From Aselliscus stoliczkanus (Eukaryota; Chordata; Mammalia; Chiroptera; Hipposideridae), in NCBI GenBank assembly GCA_033961575.1, contig CM066736.1, positions 11,131,501 through 11,195,500 on the forward strand: DNA of 64,000 nt. Direction: 5' to 3'. How positions within the stretch are numbered: position 1 is the first letter of the stretch; every line of letters starts with the position of its first letter. Below the pieces are notes generated by a model. That model saw nothing but the letters and a program-made list of their open reading frames with translations. It did not search any database and had not been told where the DNA came from. Below are positions 24,501-38,300 of this stretch, piece by piece. A program made the position numbers and the translations under genes.

Positions 24501-27500
24501 CGGCGAGATTAATGTGCCAGGTCAGAGCCTAATCCAGACTGTAAAAAGTGATGTGAATAGTCTCCTCAAGATAAATTGCAGGCTTGGAAAAAGGTTCAGA
24601 GCCTCTCCTTGCCTGTCTGAGTGCTCTCCCGGATCCTCATCAATCCTTGTCTGGGCAGAAGAAAAGGATGGGTCTTCATTTGCAGCTGGGGGGCGAGGGG
24701 GCGAAGAGCACATCTGTGAGGGATCCCGAATGGCTCACAGCACAGATGCTGTTTCCGGCGCCTCCGTGCCATCCACTGAGAGGGTGGGTGGGTTTTGAAT
24801 GTTATAATCACTATACTGGAAGGGCGTCTGGTATTTGGGTTTGCTTGATGGCACCACAGTCCCTGACGTGTGAGACTGAGTGAGCCACCAATTCCCAAGG
24901 GCCTTCCTGTCGGGAATCCTCTCACACCTGGGCCGCCCAGAAGCGCTATGCCCATGGGCCGGCCAAGATGGGGTTGGGATTAACAATGGTGACCACTGAT
25001 TGTCTACCTCTGTCCCAAACCATCATGCTGGCCGGTACTTGTCATTATAAACCCAGATAACTTATATAACCCATACATCTTGGTGCTGCCTGGTCTGGCT
25101 TCTACCCACTTCTCTGATCTCATCACCTGTAACGCTCTCCCTTGCTCATTCTGGACCGGCCACTGATGGCCTCGCAGCCCCCCGGTGCCATCCTAGCCTT
25201 CATCCACTCTCTTTATCCTCTACGAATGAAACTTGTTTTTACAGGAACCTAACCCAAACCTCATCTAAAAAAGCAAATCTCTCATCCCCAAAACATACAT
25301 ATGCCCTCTAACTCCTACTATAAATGATAGTGATGATTAAAAATTTGATTTGTCCACATGGCTCCTTCCTTTTGTCAAAATGAAATAACTCCTGGACCAC
25401 GGTTCTCGAGCTGCGTTGTTCAATATGAGAGCCGCAAGCCACCTGTGACTATTTAAATTTAAATTAGTGAAATTTAAAATTCAGCTCCTCAGTTAACGAG
25501 CCACGTTTTACATGCTCGATAGCCACACGTGGCTAGTGGCTACCATGTTGGGCAGCACAGATATTGACCATTGCCATCATTGTGGAATGTTCCATTGGAC
25601 AGCACTGTTCTAGAACATTCTTAGGACAGGGTTGATTCAACCTCCCAATAGTGTGGGTAGCAGCCAGCTGCCACTCTGCCCATTTCTCAGATGGAGCAAC
25701 ATAAAGCAGGCACTTCTCTAAGAACTTTCTGGTGGGTCCCAAGTGAATGGAGCCAGCGCTGTAGAGCAGAAAAACCGCCCCCCCTTGAGTCAGCAAAGCT
25801 GGATTCAAATCCTGGCTCCTGAACTTATTACCTGTGTGACCTTGAAAACGTGACCTCATTCTTTGGAGCCCTTGGCTGCTTCTTCTCTAAAGTTGTCATC
25901 TTTATACCTTTTAAGGTTATCTGGCCAGGGGCTATCCAAAACAAGGAAAAACTTAGCTGAGCTGTTTTCTCCAAAGAGCACAGCATTTGACGATCTTTCT
26001 GTCTTTTCCATAAAAATAGGAAGGAGGAAGCCCTACCCACGCCCGCAATCATAGCTCACTTCTAGTTCAGCCTTCATAGCCAAGCCATAGACAAGAGTAT
26101 TCAATAGGGCGAGATTCCTTGAGCTCTCCGTTCCAGTGATTTATCTCTAAGCACAGGGTACGGTATGGGCAGGGCGGCCAGAAGCAAGAAAGGTGGTTTT
26201 CTCTGACGTGAGAGCCGAGAGGATTCATGAGGTTTTTTGTGCCATTAAAATCCCTCTGTTTTCTGGGCCCCGAACCCAGCACTTTTGCTCTCACAGTGGT
26301 TTCCCATTGATTGCGTCTTCCTCCCTCCCAGAGATCAAGCATTCCCCTCTCCCCACAGCAGACATCCATCTACACCAGGGCAGGTCTGGGCTGTGATACA
26401 CAGCACACCATTCTGTGGATAAAGGCAGAGAGCTTCTCAAAGAGCCAGCTGCACTCGTCCCAACTTCCCTAACAGCAGGGCTGGAAGGGGTTGAAGCAGT
26501 GGCCCCAACTAGGGGGACATTTGGCAATTTCTGGAGACACAACTGGGAGGGATTACTAGACTGGCATTTAGTGGGTCAAGGCCAGGGATGCTACTAAAAA
26601 CATCCTACCACACACAGAACAGCTCCCCAAAACCAAGAATGATCCATCCCAAATATTAGTAGCGGTGAGGTGAAGAAAGCCTGGGTTCAATGTTTGCTTT
26701 ATGGTCCTGGGTCAGCTCCCCAGGACTGAATTGTGTCATGTCAAAATTCATTATGTTGAAGTCCTAACACCTATAACCTCAGAATGCATCTGTATTTGGA
26801 GGAAGATTCTATATAGAGATTATTAAATTCAAATGAAGTCATTCGGGTGGGTCCTAATCTAATATGACTGGTGTCCTTATAAAAAGAGGAAATGTAGATA
26901 CAGACACACACAGAGGAAAGATCATGTGAGGACACGCAGAGAGAACAGCCATCTACAAGCCAAGGAGAGAGGCCTCAGAAGAAACCAACCCTGCCGACGT
27001 CTTGATCACAAGACCCAGCTTCCAAAGCTGTAAGACAACTCTCTGTTGTTTAAGCCGCCCTGTTGGTGGTAGTTTGTTAGGGCAGCCCTAGCGGCTGAAT
27101 ACGCTCATGGACCAATTCCCCTACAGTTCTGGGCTCTTTTGAGAGGGTTCTTTTCATTCAGATCCACCTCCTAACATTTTACCATCGCCCTATTTATGGA
27201 GGATACCTCATTGTTTAAATAGGTTATACAGGAATAGAGTTCAGAAGTCAAAGCACCAAAAACACTGTGTGGTGAAAAGTCTCCTTGCCTTTCCGACCCC
27301 CTAGACTCATTGCCTCTCCTACGAGATAATAATATTCTCCCGGAATCTTTTCATAGCTATTGTAGATATGTACAGTCGACGCTTGAATAACACAGGTTTG
27401 AACTGCGTGCGTCCACTAATCTGGGGATTTTTTTTCAATAAAAACTGTGTATTTTCCGTATGATTTTCTTAATAACATTCTCTTTTCTCTAGTTTAATTT

Positions 27501-30500
27501 ATTATAAGAATACAGTATATAATACACATAACATACAAAATATGCATTAATCAATTATGTTCTGGGTAAGACTTCCAGTCAACAGTACGCTATTAGTAGT
27601 TAAGTTTTGGGGGAGTCAAAAGTTATACTCTGGAGGGCCGGCCGAGTGGCGCGGTGGTTAAGAGCTGGCTTGGGACGCCAGCGGCCCCGGTTCGGGTCCC
27701 ACATATGAGGGCCAGTGACACTGCCCTCCAAAAAAAAGAAGTTATACTCAGATTTTCAACAGTGCAAGGGAGTCAGTGACCCTAACCCCCATGTTCAAAG
27801 GTCAACTATGCAAGCAAATTCATGTATATGTTCTTCCTACTGACTTTTATATATTCAGACAGCAATATTCTACACACAGCTCCTACTCTGTGTTTTTCTT
27901 GGTTTTTTTTTTTACTTAACCATCTATGTTGGAGATTGTTCCAGGCACATACCTACAGAAAGAAAGCAGCGTCATGGTTACAAACCAGAGAGCCTGTGTT
28001 CAAATTCTGGTTGAGAAACCCTTTGCCATTTACGAGCTGTGCGACCCAGCAAGTTACTTCGCCTCTGCTTATTTCATTTCCTCATCTATAAAACAAGGTA
28101 ATAACAGTGCCTGCCTGTTATTATATATAATATATAATATATATATTATATAATCTAATATATATATAATATATATTAGATTATATAATCAGTGGCTGCC
28201 TAACAAATTACCACCAATTTGGCGGCTTAAAGAACACCCAGTGATGAGTTCACAGTTCCGTAGGTCCAAAGCCAGGTGGGCTTGAGTTCGTTCTCTGTAT
28301 AGGGCCTCACAAGGTCAAAGTCAAAGTGTTGGCCAGGCGGGGCTCCTGTCTGGAGAAGATTCTACTTCCAGGCTCATTCAGGCTGTTGGCAGAATTCAGT
28401 TCCTGTGGTTAGAGGACTGAGGTCCCTTTGTGTGCTGGCTACCAGCCAGGGCTCACTCTCAGCTCCCAGAGACCACTCTTGGCCTTTTTATGTGGCCTCT
28501 TCCATCTTCAAGCTAGAAACTGTGTGGGATCCCTGGCCTGCTCCACATCCCTCTGGCTGCCCCTTCTGCTTTTAAAGGGCACGTGTGATTATATTGGACC
28601 CCCTCTCACCCCCATCACCTCCCTTCTGATGAACTCAGTGTCAACTGATTAGCAACCTTAATTACATCTGCAAAATCCTTTTCATCCTATAACATCATCC
28701 AGGTGAGATATCTCATCCTAGTCACAGTCCTGGGGATTAAAGTAGGAAATTTGGGGGGATTCACAATATGCTGCCCCAAAGGGTGTTGTGAGGATTCGAT
28801 TGCACATCTCATAACATGCACTGTATTAAGTTAGATTTTTCTTTTTTTTTATTTAATTAAAAAATTTTTTTTATTAGTTTCAGGTGTACAAAACAATGTA
28901 ATAGTTATACTTTTCACCCCTCACAAAGTGACAAACCCCCTCCCCCAATCTGCCGCCCCACTCTACCCCCATATCATACATATCTATTACAATTCCATTG
29001 ACTCCACTCCCCACACTATACTCCACATCCTGTGACTATATATATTAAATTACAGTTGACATACAATATTATTCAACATCAGTTTCAGGTGTAAGTGCAG
29101 TGGTCAAGCCTCTACTCCATCCATGAAGTGATCTCCCTAACAAGACATGTGACCACCTGACACCCTACAAAATCTTTACAACATTTTGATTATATTCTCC
29201 AAACTGTCTTTCATATCCCTGTGGCAATATTGTAGTTACCAATGTATGAAGTTTGATTTTTCTTAATAGCTGGATTTTTGTATTATGGAAACTATTTAGA
29301 TTTATTATAGATTTTTAAAAAGAATTCCTCTAAGGACACTTTGGATAGCTGTGAATTGGTTAGCCCCCTTTGGCCCATTGACTCTGTGGTTCTCTTGGAC
29401 TCAGTTTAGATGTCACTTCCCCCTCGCCCCCTTAAGGCAGTGTTAGTTCCCTCGTTCATTTTCCTGTGGCCCCCTCTCTCCTAGCACTTACTACTCTGCT
29501 CTGTCATTATCTGGGTTATTGTCTCCTTCTCTGGACCTTTAATTCTGAGGGGTAGACACATGTCTGTCTCATTCACTGATGCCTCCCGCCTCTTAAAAAA
29601 TCCTAACGGGTGATCAGTTAGCTAGGTTGGTTAGAGCATGGTGCTGATAACACCAAGGTTGCTGGTTTGATCCCCACATGGGCCACTATGAGCTGCGTCC
29701 TCCCTAAAAAAAAAAAATCCTTACAGTGATCCTGTGAGGAGGATGCCCAAGTTTTCCTAAACCCACTTTACAGATGAAACTGAGGCTCAGGGAGGCTAAA
29801 CAGCCTGTCAAGGGTCACCAGGCTTATAGGTTGCAAAGCTAAGACCCAAACCCAGCTCCTTTGACTTAAGACGTAACAATATGAGCAACAGCTAATATTT
29901 CTCAGGTCTTCTTCCTGTTTGTTTATGTCTCTACTGTGCAAAGTGTTTTATTTGCATCTTTTCATTTGGTCCTCTCACCATTACTATGAGATAGGTCCTG
30001 CTGTTATTCCCATTTTACAGATCAGGAAACTGAAGGTCAGAGTCACCCAGGAAAGTCACCAAGCTGGTGAGCAGCAAAGCCAGGGTGTGAGCCCGGTGGG
30101 TGCTCTGTCTGCAGCTGTTCCCAAGGGTGTTGGTCCTTTTTCCTTAATAGGTTTCACTGGAACAGAACAGTCCACAGCCGAGATGCTAATCATTAGCAAT
30201 ACTAGTATTACCTATTGATTAGTGTGATTTCTGCTTTAAAAACACCTCCATATCTATCATTGCCAAGAAGATTCTAGAGCGGGTAAGCAAGAAAGACAAG
30301 CAAGAAACTGGGGTCATAGAAAGAACACAGACTCTGAAATTAAACAGGTTCAAATTCCAGCTCTACCGTCTTCTGCCTCTGGGACCTTGATGAACCCCAC
30401 GGAGCCTCGGTGTCACCATTTTCAAAATGGGAATATCAGGACTTAACAACCCTGTTGTGAGAATTAATGAAAATAACACAGGTCAAGTGCTGGCTGGTTA

Positions 30501-33500
30501 GTTAATTATTGTTATTCAAAAAAAGAAAGAGATCATTAGCAGTTATCTGTTTATAATTTAAAGCAAACAAGAAAGTCAGAATCTAACAAAAATCAGATGG
30601 AACAAAATACCATTTACTGAACTGTGATTCTGGGGCCTTAGGGAGATGTTTATGGGCATTTTATAAAAAGGTATTCTGTGGTCAGATAACTTTGGGAAAT
30701 ACTTTAAACATTAAATAACTACTTGCACATTAACTTAAAGGCTCTGAGAAGTCCTGCAGTCAGGAAATTCATTTCACTTTGACATTTCCCCAACTTACCA
30801 TGGAACCCTTTAATTGAGGAGCACAGTATGCCATAGAATTTAGTTCAGGGGTTGACAAAGTATAACCTGTGGACCCAGTGCGTGTTTTGGTAAATAAAAT
30901 TTTAGTGGAGCAGAGCCACGCTCAGATATTTACATATTGTATGGGCTGCTTTCATGCTCCAGTGGCAGAGTTGGTTAGTGGCAACAGAGTCTGTATGACC
31001 CACAAAACCTAAAATATTTAGTGTGTGGCCCTTTAAGAAAAAATTTGCTAACCCTTATGTAGAACGCACATTCCTAATCCCTTCCAGTTTGGCTTTTGCA
31101 GGAGAGCAATGTGTAAGGGGGAACTCAGTACTCTGCACTCCATAGACACTTTGGGAAATAGAAGACCCCGAGGTGTGAAATATGGCCAGGAGACTCTCGA
31201 AACCAACAAAAGTGAGTTTGGCCAAATGTCAGTATTAAGAACTTGACTATTTGAAATAGCCAGGTTAATGTTTAGTTTTACCCTAAGGCAACAGGCAGCC
31301 TGCAAGACCTTTTATGATCACGCTCATCCCTAGGATTTTTTCTTTCTTTGTTCTGCTTGAAGTTTGTAGCCAGGTGCCTACTAATCCCTACAGAAGTGAT
31401 GAAGCATCAAATGGAAAGCTGCCTAGGTGCCTCAATTTACCAGCCTGTGCCTGTGCCAGGCATCACTAATTATCATGGCCCTGCTTTACCCACACTGATC
31501 TCAATGCAGCAATAACCAGACAGCCTCTACCAATCAATGTCAGAGTATAAGATGAAACCTAAGTCTTAACTTCAGTTTTTCCTTAAGAAGAAAATGGACC
31601 TTTCTGGCATCTGCAGAGTTCTGTGGCTCCGCAGCTTATTGGCTGAAGCCCACCCAGATTGTCAAGGATAATCTCCTTTACTTAAAGTCAGTTGATTATA
31701 AATGTTAATTACATTTACAAAATACCTTGGAAGCAACACCTAGATTAGTGTTTGATTGCATAACTGGACACTGTAGCCTAAATCAAAACATAAAAACTAA
31801 TCATCACAATCCCCCATTAAACAAGATGTTGACTTCAGGACTGAGGCTGATGTTTTGTGTCAAGGAAGTATCCATCCAATCCAATTTATTATAATTTTTA
31901 GAAGAAAAAAAATGGTGGTTGAATTTGATCAAAAATCATTTGATTTTTTTCCCCCTTAAATCTGTTTGTATGAAGAACTGCATTATTAGATTTCCTATTA
32001 AGCCTCGCATTCTTGGAACAAACCCCATTTGATCATGACATATTATCCTTTGGATATGCTTCTGGATTCTGAGTGCTACTATTTTGCTAAGGATTTTTGC
32101 ATTAGCAGTCATGCGTGTACCTCTCCCTTTGTAGGTAGGTGACTTTCCTGAAATCACTCCCATCACTTTCACTTACATCTCTTTGGCCAGGATTTGGTCA
32201 CAGTTACTCCATGGGTAGCTGGGTGCCTGTAGACATGGGCAAAAATCAGGATGCTGATATTGGAGGAGGAAGGGGAGAATCGACTTTGGGCGGCACCAGC
32301 AGTCTCTGTCCCAGAATCATTATCCCTGGTTTGTGGAAGAGGGACCTGAGGCTCAGCAAGGTGTGTTCACTTACCCAAGGTCACACAGCAAGTCTGTGGC
32401 ACAGAGCTGTTACTTAAGGCTAGGTCTTCCAGATGCTGAGGGACCCATAATAATAATATTTTTTTAATTCTATGATAATAGAATGATAACAAATAGCTAA
32501 TGTGCCTAGTAGCCTAGTACTGTTCTAACTACTTCATCGATGTGAACTAATTTAATTCTCACAACAGCCCCATGATATAGATAGAAACTCTTATTTTCCC
32601 CAATTTGCAGATGAGTAAACTGAGGCACAGAGAGGGTAAGTGACTCGCCAAGGGCACACAGCTGGTCCGGTGGCAGGACTGGGATCTGAACTCGGGCGGC
32701 CTGGTTCCAGAACCCCCACTCTGAACCACCACCCAGTCCTCTCTGCCCGCCTTTCCCCACCCCCTTCCGTGACAGCTGAGGACATGCCCTCATCAACTGG
32801 GCCCTCTGGTCCAGAATGGCCTCCCTTCACTACCCTGCCCCCCTCTGTCTCAGGGGCCCGCACATCATTTCATGTTGTTGATCTTGTTTTGTTTTGTTTC
32901 TTTCCCTTCACTCCGTTCCCTGGGAGACTCTCAAAGGCTACATCCAGCCACCAAGGGACCCAGCAGGGACAGGGCCTGAACCGACACCTGGGATTTCCCC
33001 GAACCTCAGCCTCCAGCCTCGCCCGGCTGTTGTGGGGAGGAGCCTGTGCGTTATTTATTTATTTATCTCATCCTGCTTGGCTCCACACCCCCCAAGCTGT
33101 TGCTCCCCACTGGGGAAGATGAAAAATGGCTTCAGACAATGGAAGACAAGGCTTGCCACATGGCCCCCTCAGTTTAATTTCCTTTAATTCATTTTATATT
33201 GAACCAAATGATACTGTTTGGTTTTAATGGCAAACACTCAGCAACGAGGAGGGGGGCCAGCCAAGCCCCCTCCTGGGGAAATTAGGAACACAGCTGCCAT
33301 TTAAACTCGCCTGCCACCCCCCTCACCCCAGCACTGGGCCTTTGCAAATCACTCTCCAGGTTGAAAGCTGATACCTTTCACCAGCTCAGATGGTCACTGT
33401 GGAGAGAGCTGGCCCAGCTCCGCTCAGCTGCAGTCAACCTGTCTTAGGGTGGCCACCCCAACCTACCACCCGCCCTTCTCTAGGAATAACTGGATGCATA

Positions 33501-35275
33501 GGAACAGGAGCCGGAACCATGGCCATTCTCTGTGCCCCAACTCCCCTGCCCCTCACGGATAATCCTGGGCAGGCACATGGCCCAAGCAGGGTCCACCCAG
33601 TGTCCTGTCCCAGGAACCAAGCAACACACAGGCTGGGAGCTTTCATTCATTCAGTACCTGGGAGCAGTTGGCATTTTAATCAGATCATGTGCATGTCAAG
33701 CTAGAGAAGCTGCAGTCAAGAGGAGAGGTCCTTCCACTTCAGCTGTGAGGGGCCTGGGAGCCCAGCGTTCCTTTGAAGACTGAGATGATCTAGCATCCCT
33801 CCAAAGTCCTTTATGGCTTAGCGGGGCCTAGAGTCGGTTCAGTTCCTTACAATTGAAGAGAACTTGAATGCATGCGCCAGCTCCCTTGGCGGGGGCTGGA
33901 TGGACACACAGGGCTTTGGCCTGGCTTTGGCAGGGGCCAAACCACGATGATTAATGCCCAGTTTGGACATTCCAGAGGCCCCTCCGATCCCTCAGAGGCT
34001 GGACTACACCCCTGCCCTCTCGTTCACATAGTGTTAGATCCAGAAAGACCTTCTAAGTCTACAGATGAGGAAACCAAGGCCCCAAAGTTACTGGTTCCGG
34101 GTCATGTGGTTTTTCCGCTCATATATTCATTCTACAAATATTTATTGGACGTCAACAGAGTGCCAGGCATCCTGCTAGGCTGGGGGCAACCCAGACCCAG
34201 GACTTTCAGGCTCAAAGCTCATAGTTCGATGGGATGGCAGGCAGGAAAGCAGTAACTCCAGGGCACTCTCGGAAAACTGTGAAGGAGCACCTAACTCAGC
34301 GAAGCCTTCCTAGATTGGGTGACCTCTGAACTGAGTTTTGAAGGATGGGTGGGAGTTAGCCAGGTAAAACAAAACAACGCATGCCAAGGAGAGGGGACAG
34401 CTGGAGCCACAGAACAGAAGAGGGAAACAGTTTGGCATGTGCGTCTTCCCAGAACAGTTGAACACCTCCTTCAAGGATGTCATCTGGTGTGCTTATGCCT
34501 AGGCACAGTGACACATAGTAGGTGTGCAGTACATAGTAGGTGTGCGGTGACTCTCAAATGAGCAATGAGTGCATGTAAATGGTTGGTGTGAATTTGCATA
34601 CAGAGCAAGGCAGTCCCTGGCTCTCGGGCCCACCTGGCCCTACCTTTCCCAGCCACCTTCTGGGAAAGCAGTGGCAGCCCCTACTCCGGGATGCTGCGGG
34701 GAGTAATTAGCCAGCTAAGTGATGATTATTTTCTCTTCTCCAGATAAATTATTAGCAAGGCAGCCAGGCTCCCCTAGATGGACTCGGAGGCAGCCACTTC
34801 ACCTCCGCCCTCCAGGTGGGAGCCTGGAATTATGCAGGGGCAGCCTCTCTGCAGGTTTTCTGTCTTTGGCTCCCACTGCTGTGGGTGGGGCTGTCTTGTC
34901 TCATGTTTCCCCCAGATGTTTCTCTGTCCCTGGGGGGGAAGGAAGGGACTTGGAACTGAGATTTGGCCCAAGGGATCCCACCGCTTACATTTCTCAACTT
35001 TCAGCTTGTCCAAAAAGGTTCCAGAGTTGACTGAAAAGAGCTTGGGCTCCCGTCAGCAGGCAGCTCCATCCCAGTTTGAACCCTACTTCTGCCATTTCCA
35101 TCTGTATCACTTCTGGCCAGTCACCTCCCTACTCTTTGCCTCAGTTTCCTCATCTGTAAAAGAAGTAATGCTGTCTACCTCTCAGGGCTTTAGGGGAGAT
35201 TTCAAGTGAGCTAGAACATAAATTGAGACAATGCAAGTGGTTGTGCTTTCAGCAATTTCTGACATGTAGTAGACG

Positions 35276-35323
<48 letters not shown>

Positions 35324-38300
35324 CCATCCCCCGTATCAGCGGTTTCGCTTCCCCTAGTTTCAGTTACCTGCAGTCCACTGTGGTCTGAAAACATTAAGTG
35401 GAAAATTCAGAAATAAACTGGTTATAGGTTTTAAATCGTGCACCATTCTGTGTAGCATAATGAAATCTCTCACCGCCCTGCTCCGTCCGGCCCAGAATGT
35501 GAATCATCCCTTTGTCCATCATCTCCACGCTGTATATGCGCCCTCCCCAGTTAGTCAACTTCATAGCCGTCTGGGGCATCAGAGAAAGAGAGAGAGACCA
35601 CATTTACATAACTTTTATTACAGCCTATTGTTATAATTGTTCTATTTTGTTATAGTTGTTAATCTCTTATTGCGCCTAATTTATAAATTAAACTTTATCA
35701 TAGGTGTGTATGTATAGGAAAAAACATAGCATATGTAGGATTCGGTACAGTCTGTGCTTTCAGGCATCCACTGGGGGTCTTGGAATGTATCCCCCATGGA
35801 TAAGGGGGGGACTGCTGTATACGTTTTTCTTCTCGTGCATTCCCCCTCATGACCCTCATGGGTCAGGACTCTGCTGGAGGTTCGAGATAAAAGCAAGCTC
35901 TAAGGCTTGGTGGACCTCTGGCTCTTCTTTTCGAGGCCCAGAAGTGCCATGGTCAGACCTGGAATGGGCCAAAGAAGGAAAGAACTGTTACGCCTCCTAG
36001 TTACCTATATGTGCCCAGCCCTGGGCTGGGTCTTGGAGCATCCTGGGTTTGAATCTGGCTTTGCCATTAGCTGTGTATCCTCAGGTACGCGAGTTCATGT
36101 CTTCAAGCTTCATATAGGGGACCGATAGATAATATGACCTGCAAATGAGGTCACAGATTAGAAGGCTTAGCACAGGGTTTGCGGTGCCTGCTAAATCTTG
36201 TTTTGTTTTGTTTGTTTTTTTTGAGGGCAGTGTCACTGGCCCTCATATGTGGGACCGAACCTGGGCTGCTGGCTTCCCAAGCCAGTGCTTAACCACCACG
36301 CCACTTGGCCGGCCCAAAGAACTAATTTTTTATTTTTTTTTGAGGGCAGTGTCCCTGGCCCTCCTATGTGGGACCAAACCGGGGCCACTGGCTTCCCAAG
36401 CCAGCACGTAACCACCGCTCCACTCGGCCGGCCCCTGCTAAATCTTTGCTGTGAGTTTAAGACCTTTCCTGCCTTCAAGGGGCTGACTGAGAGATGAGAG
36501 AGAAAGACACTGAGGGAAGGTTAAGGACAGGACAGAGGGAAAGCACCCCGGGGGCTCAGAGACTATTCCTTGCTGTGTCCTTATTCACAGGCAGCCCTAT
36601 CTAAATACATGGTGAGTGATGGCAGCAGAGGTGGCGGGGCAGCAAGATAGAGGAGAGGAGGGGTGTGCTCTCTGCTCCCTCATGGGCTTGACGGGGTTGT
36701 TGCAGGCACCTGGGACTTGTTGTTACTGAGAGAGACTTGTCCCACACTAGGGGTTACCTATAGCCATGCTTCTGTGTCTAGGGCTGGTCCTCTTTTTTTT
36801 TTTTTTTTTATTGGGGAACAGTGTGTTTTTCCAGGACCCATCAGCTCCAAGCCAAGTAGTTGTTTCATTCTAGTTGTGGAGAGTGCATCTCAGTAGCCCA
36901 TGTGGGGATCGAACCGGCAACCTTGGTGTTACAAGCACTGCGCTCTAACCACCCGAGCTAACCAGCTGCCCCAGGGCTGTTCTTGTTTTAAAGGTTTCAG
37001 TGTATTGTTGTCATCTTGAAGCCACTCAGAGGCAAGGGATTGCTTTCATGCTACAATGGCATAGTTGACTTTTAAGGAGGGCACAGCTCACAGTGGCCCA
37101 TGCAGGGATCAAACCAGCAACCTTAATGTTATCAGCACCACCCTCTAACCAACTAAGCTAACCGGCCACCCTTTCCCATCTCTTAATCACACCTGCAAAT
37201 GCATAGAATTCTTTGTGCCATGTAAGGTCACATATTCACAGGTTCTAGGGATTAGGACGTGGACATCTTTGGGAGGTCATTCTTCAGCCTGCCACATCCT
37301 CCACTTTGCAGATGAGGAAGCCGAGGCCCCCCAAGAAGTGATGTGACTTGGGCAAAATCACCCTGCCAGCAAAAGGACAGGCAGAATGGACAGACCTGCA
37401 ATCGGAGCCCTTGTCTGTCTAGTTCCAAGTCATGGGCTCCAGGCTGCCAGGAAGGGAGGCACCTTCTGCCCCTCTCTGCCTCCCTTGCACCTAAGCCCTA
37501 GTGCTTTAGGAAGCAGGCAGGCCTGGACAGTTGCGGCCCAGAGCATTTGTGCATAAGATTGTAGCTGACATGGGAACAGAGAAGCACATCCATCCACCTG
37601 GGACTGGGACAGAGGGAAGAAGCTGCCTTTCTGCAGCTAACAGGGTCCCAGGCCACTTTAGGCTTAATCATCAACACCTTATAATTAGGCCTCCCCTGGG
37701 TCCTGGGGAGCAGGGCGCTGTTGTAAGGAAGCTCTCGTGTGCAAGTTGCTGGGACACGTGGCCTGGACCCTTCGTATTCGCTGGCTCAGGCTCTTAAATC
37801 AAGGGAACCACAGCCAATGAAACTGGGCGCCCGACTGCTGCTGTTGAGGGGCAGATTTCTCCTCACTGCCCAGCAACTCCTGTGGGGCCTCAGCCTGGCC
37901 CCAAGGACTCTCTGTCAGCTGGCCCCTGGGGCCACAGCACCAGAGGCTCATCGCAGCCATTGGCATGCTTTCTGGTCTCCGCTTCATCCTAGGCGTGAAA
38001 GCCAGAAGAGCAAATTGGGGGTGGGAGGGAGAAGGTGGCAGGTTTTTTCATTGGCTCTGGTCTTCAATATTGAGTATCCATTTATCAGGAGGCAGGGTGT
38101 GGTGGTGGGTAAGATCACCAGACAGACCTGGATTCAAATCCCACCTCTGCCACTTATTAGATCTGATCTTAGGCAAAATGGTGAACTCTGAATCTGAGCC
38201 TCAGATACAAATTGATGGTACTAATTTGCCCCGTTCCTTGTAGGGCTGTTACAGTCAATTTGAAAAGTAGGCAAGCAAATTTTCAACTTGTGGCTTTTTT

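Noticed and set aside
32640..33122. 160-codon plus-strand frame
   Set aside because: Pro/Ser/Thr-rich translation of GC-rich intronic sequence partly in a MIR; no domain and no splice support.
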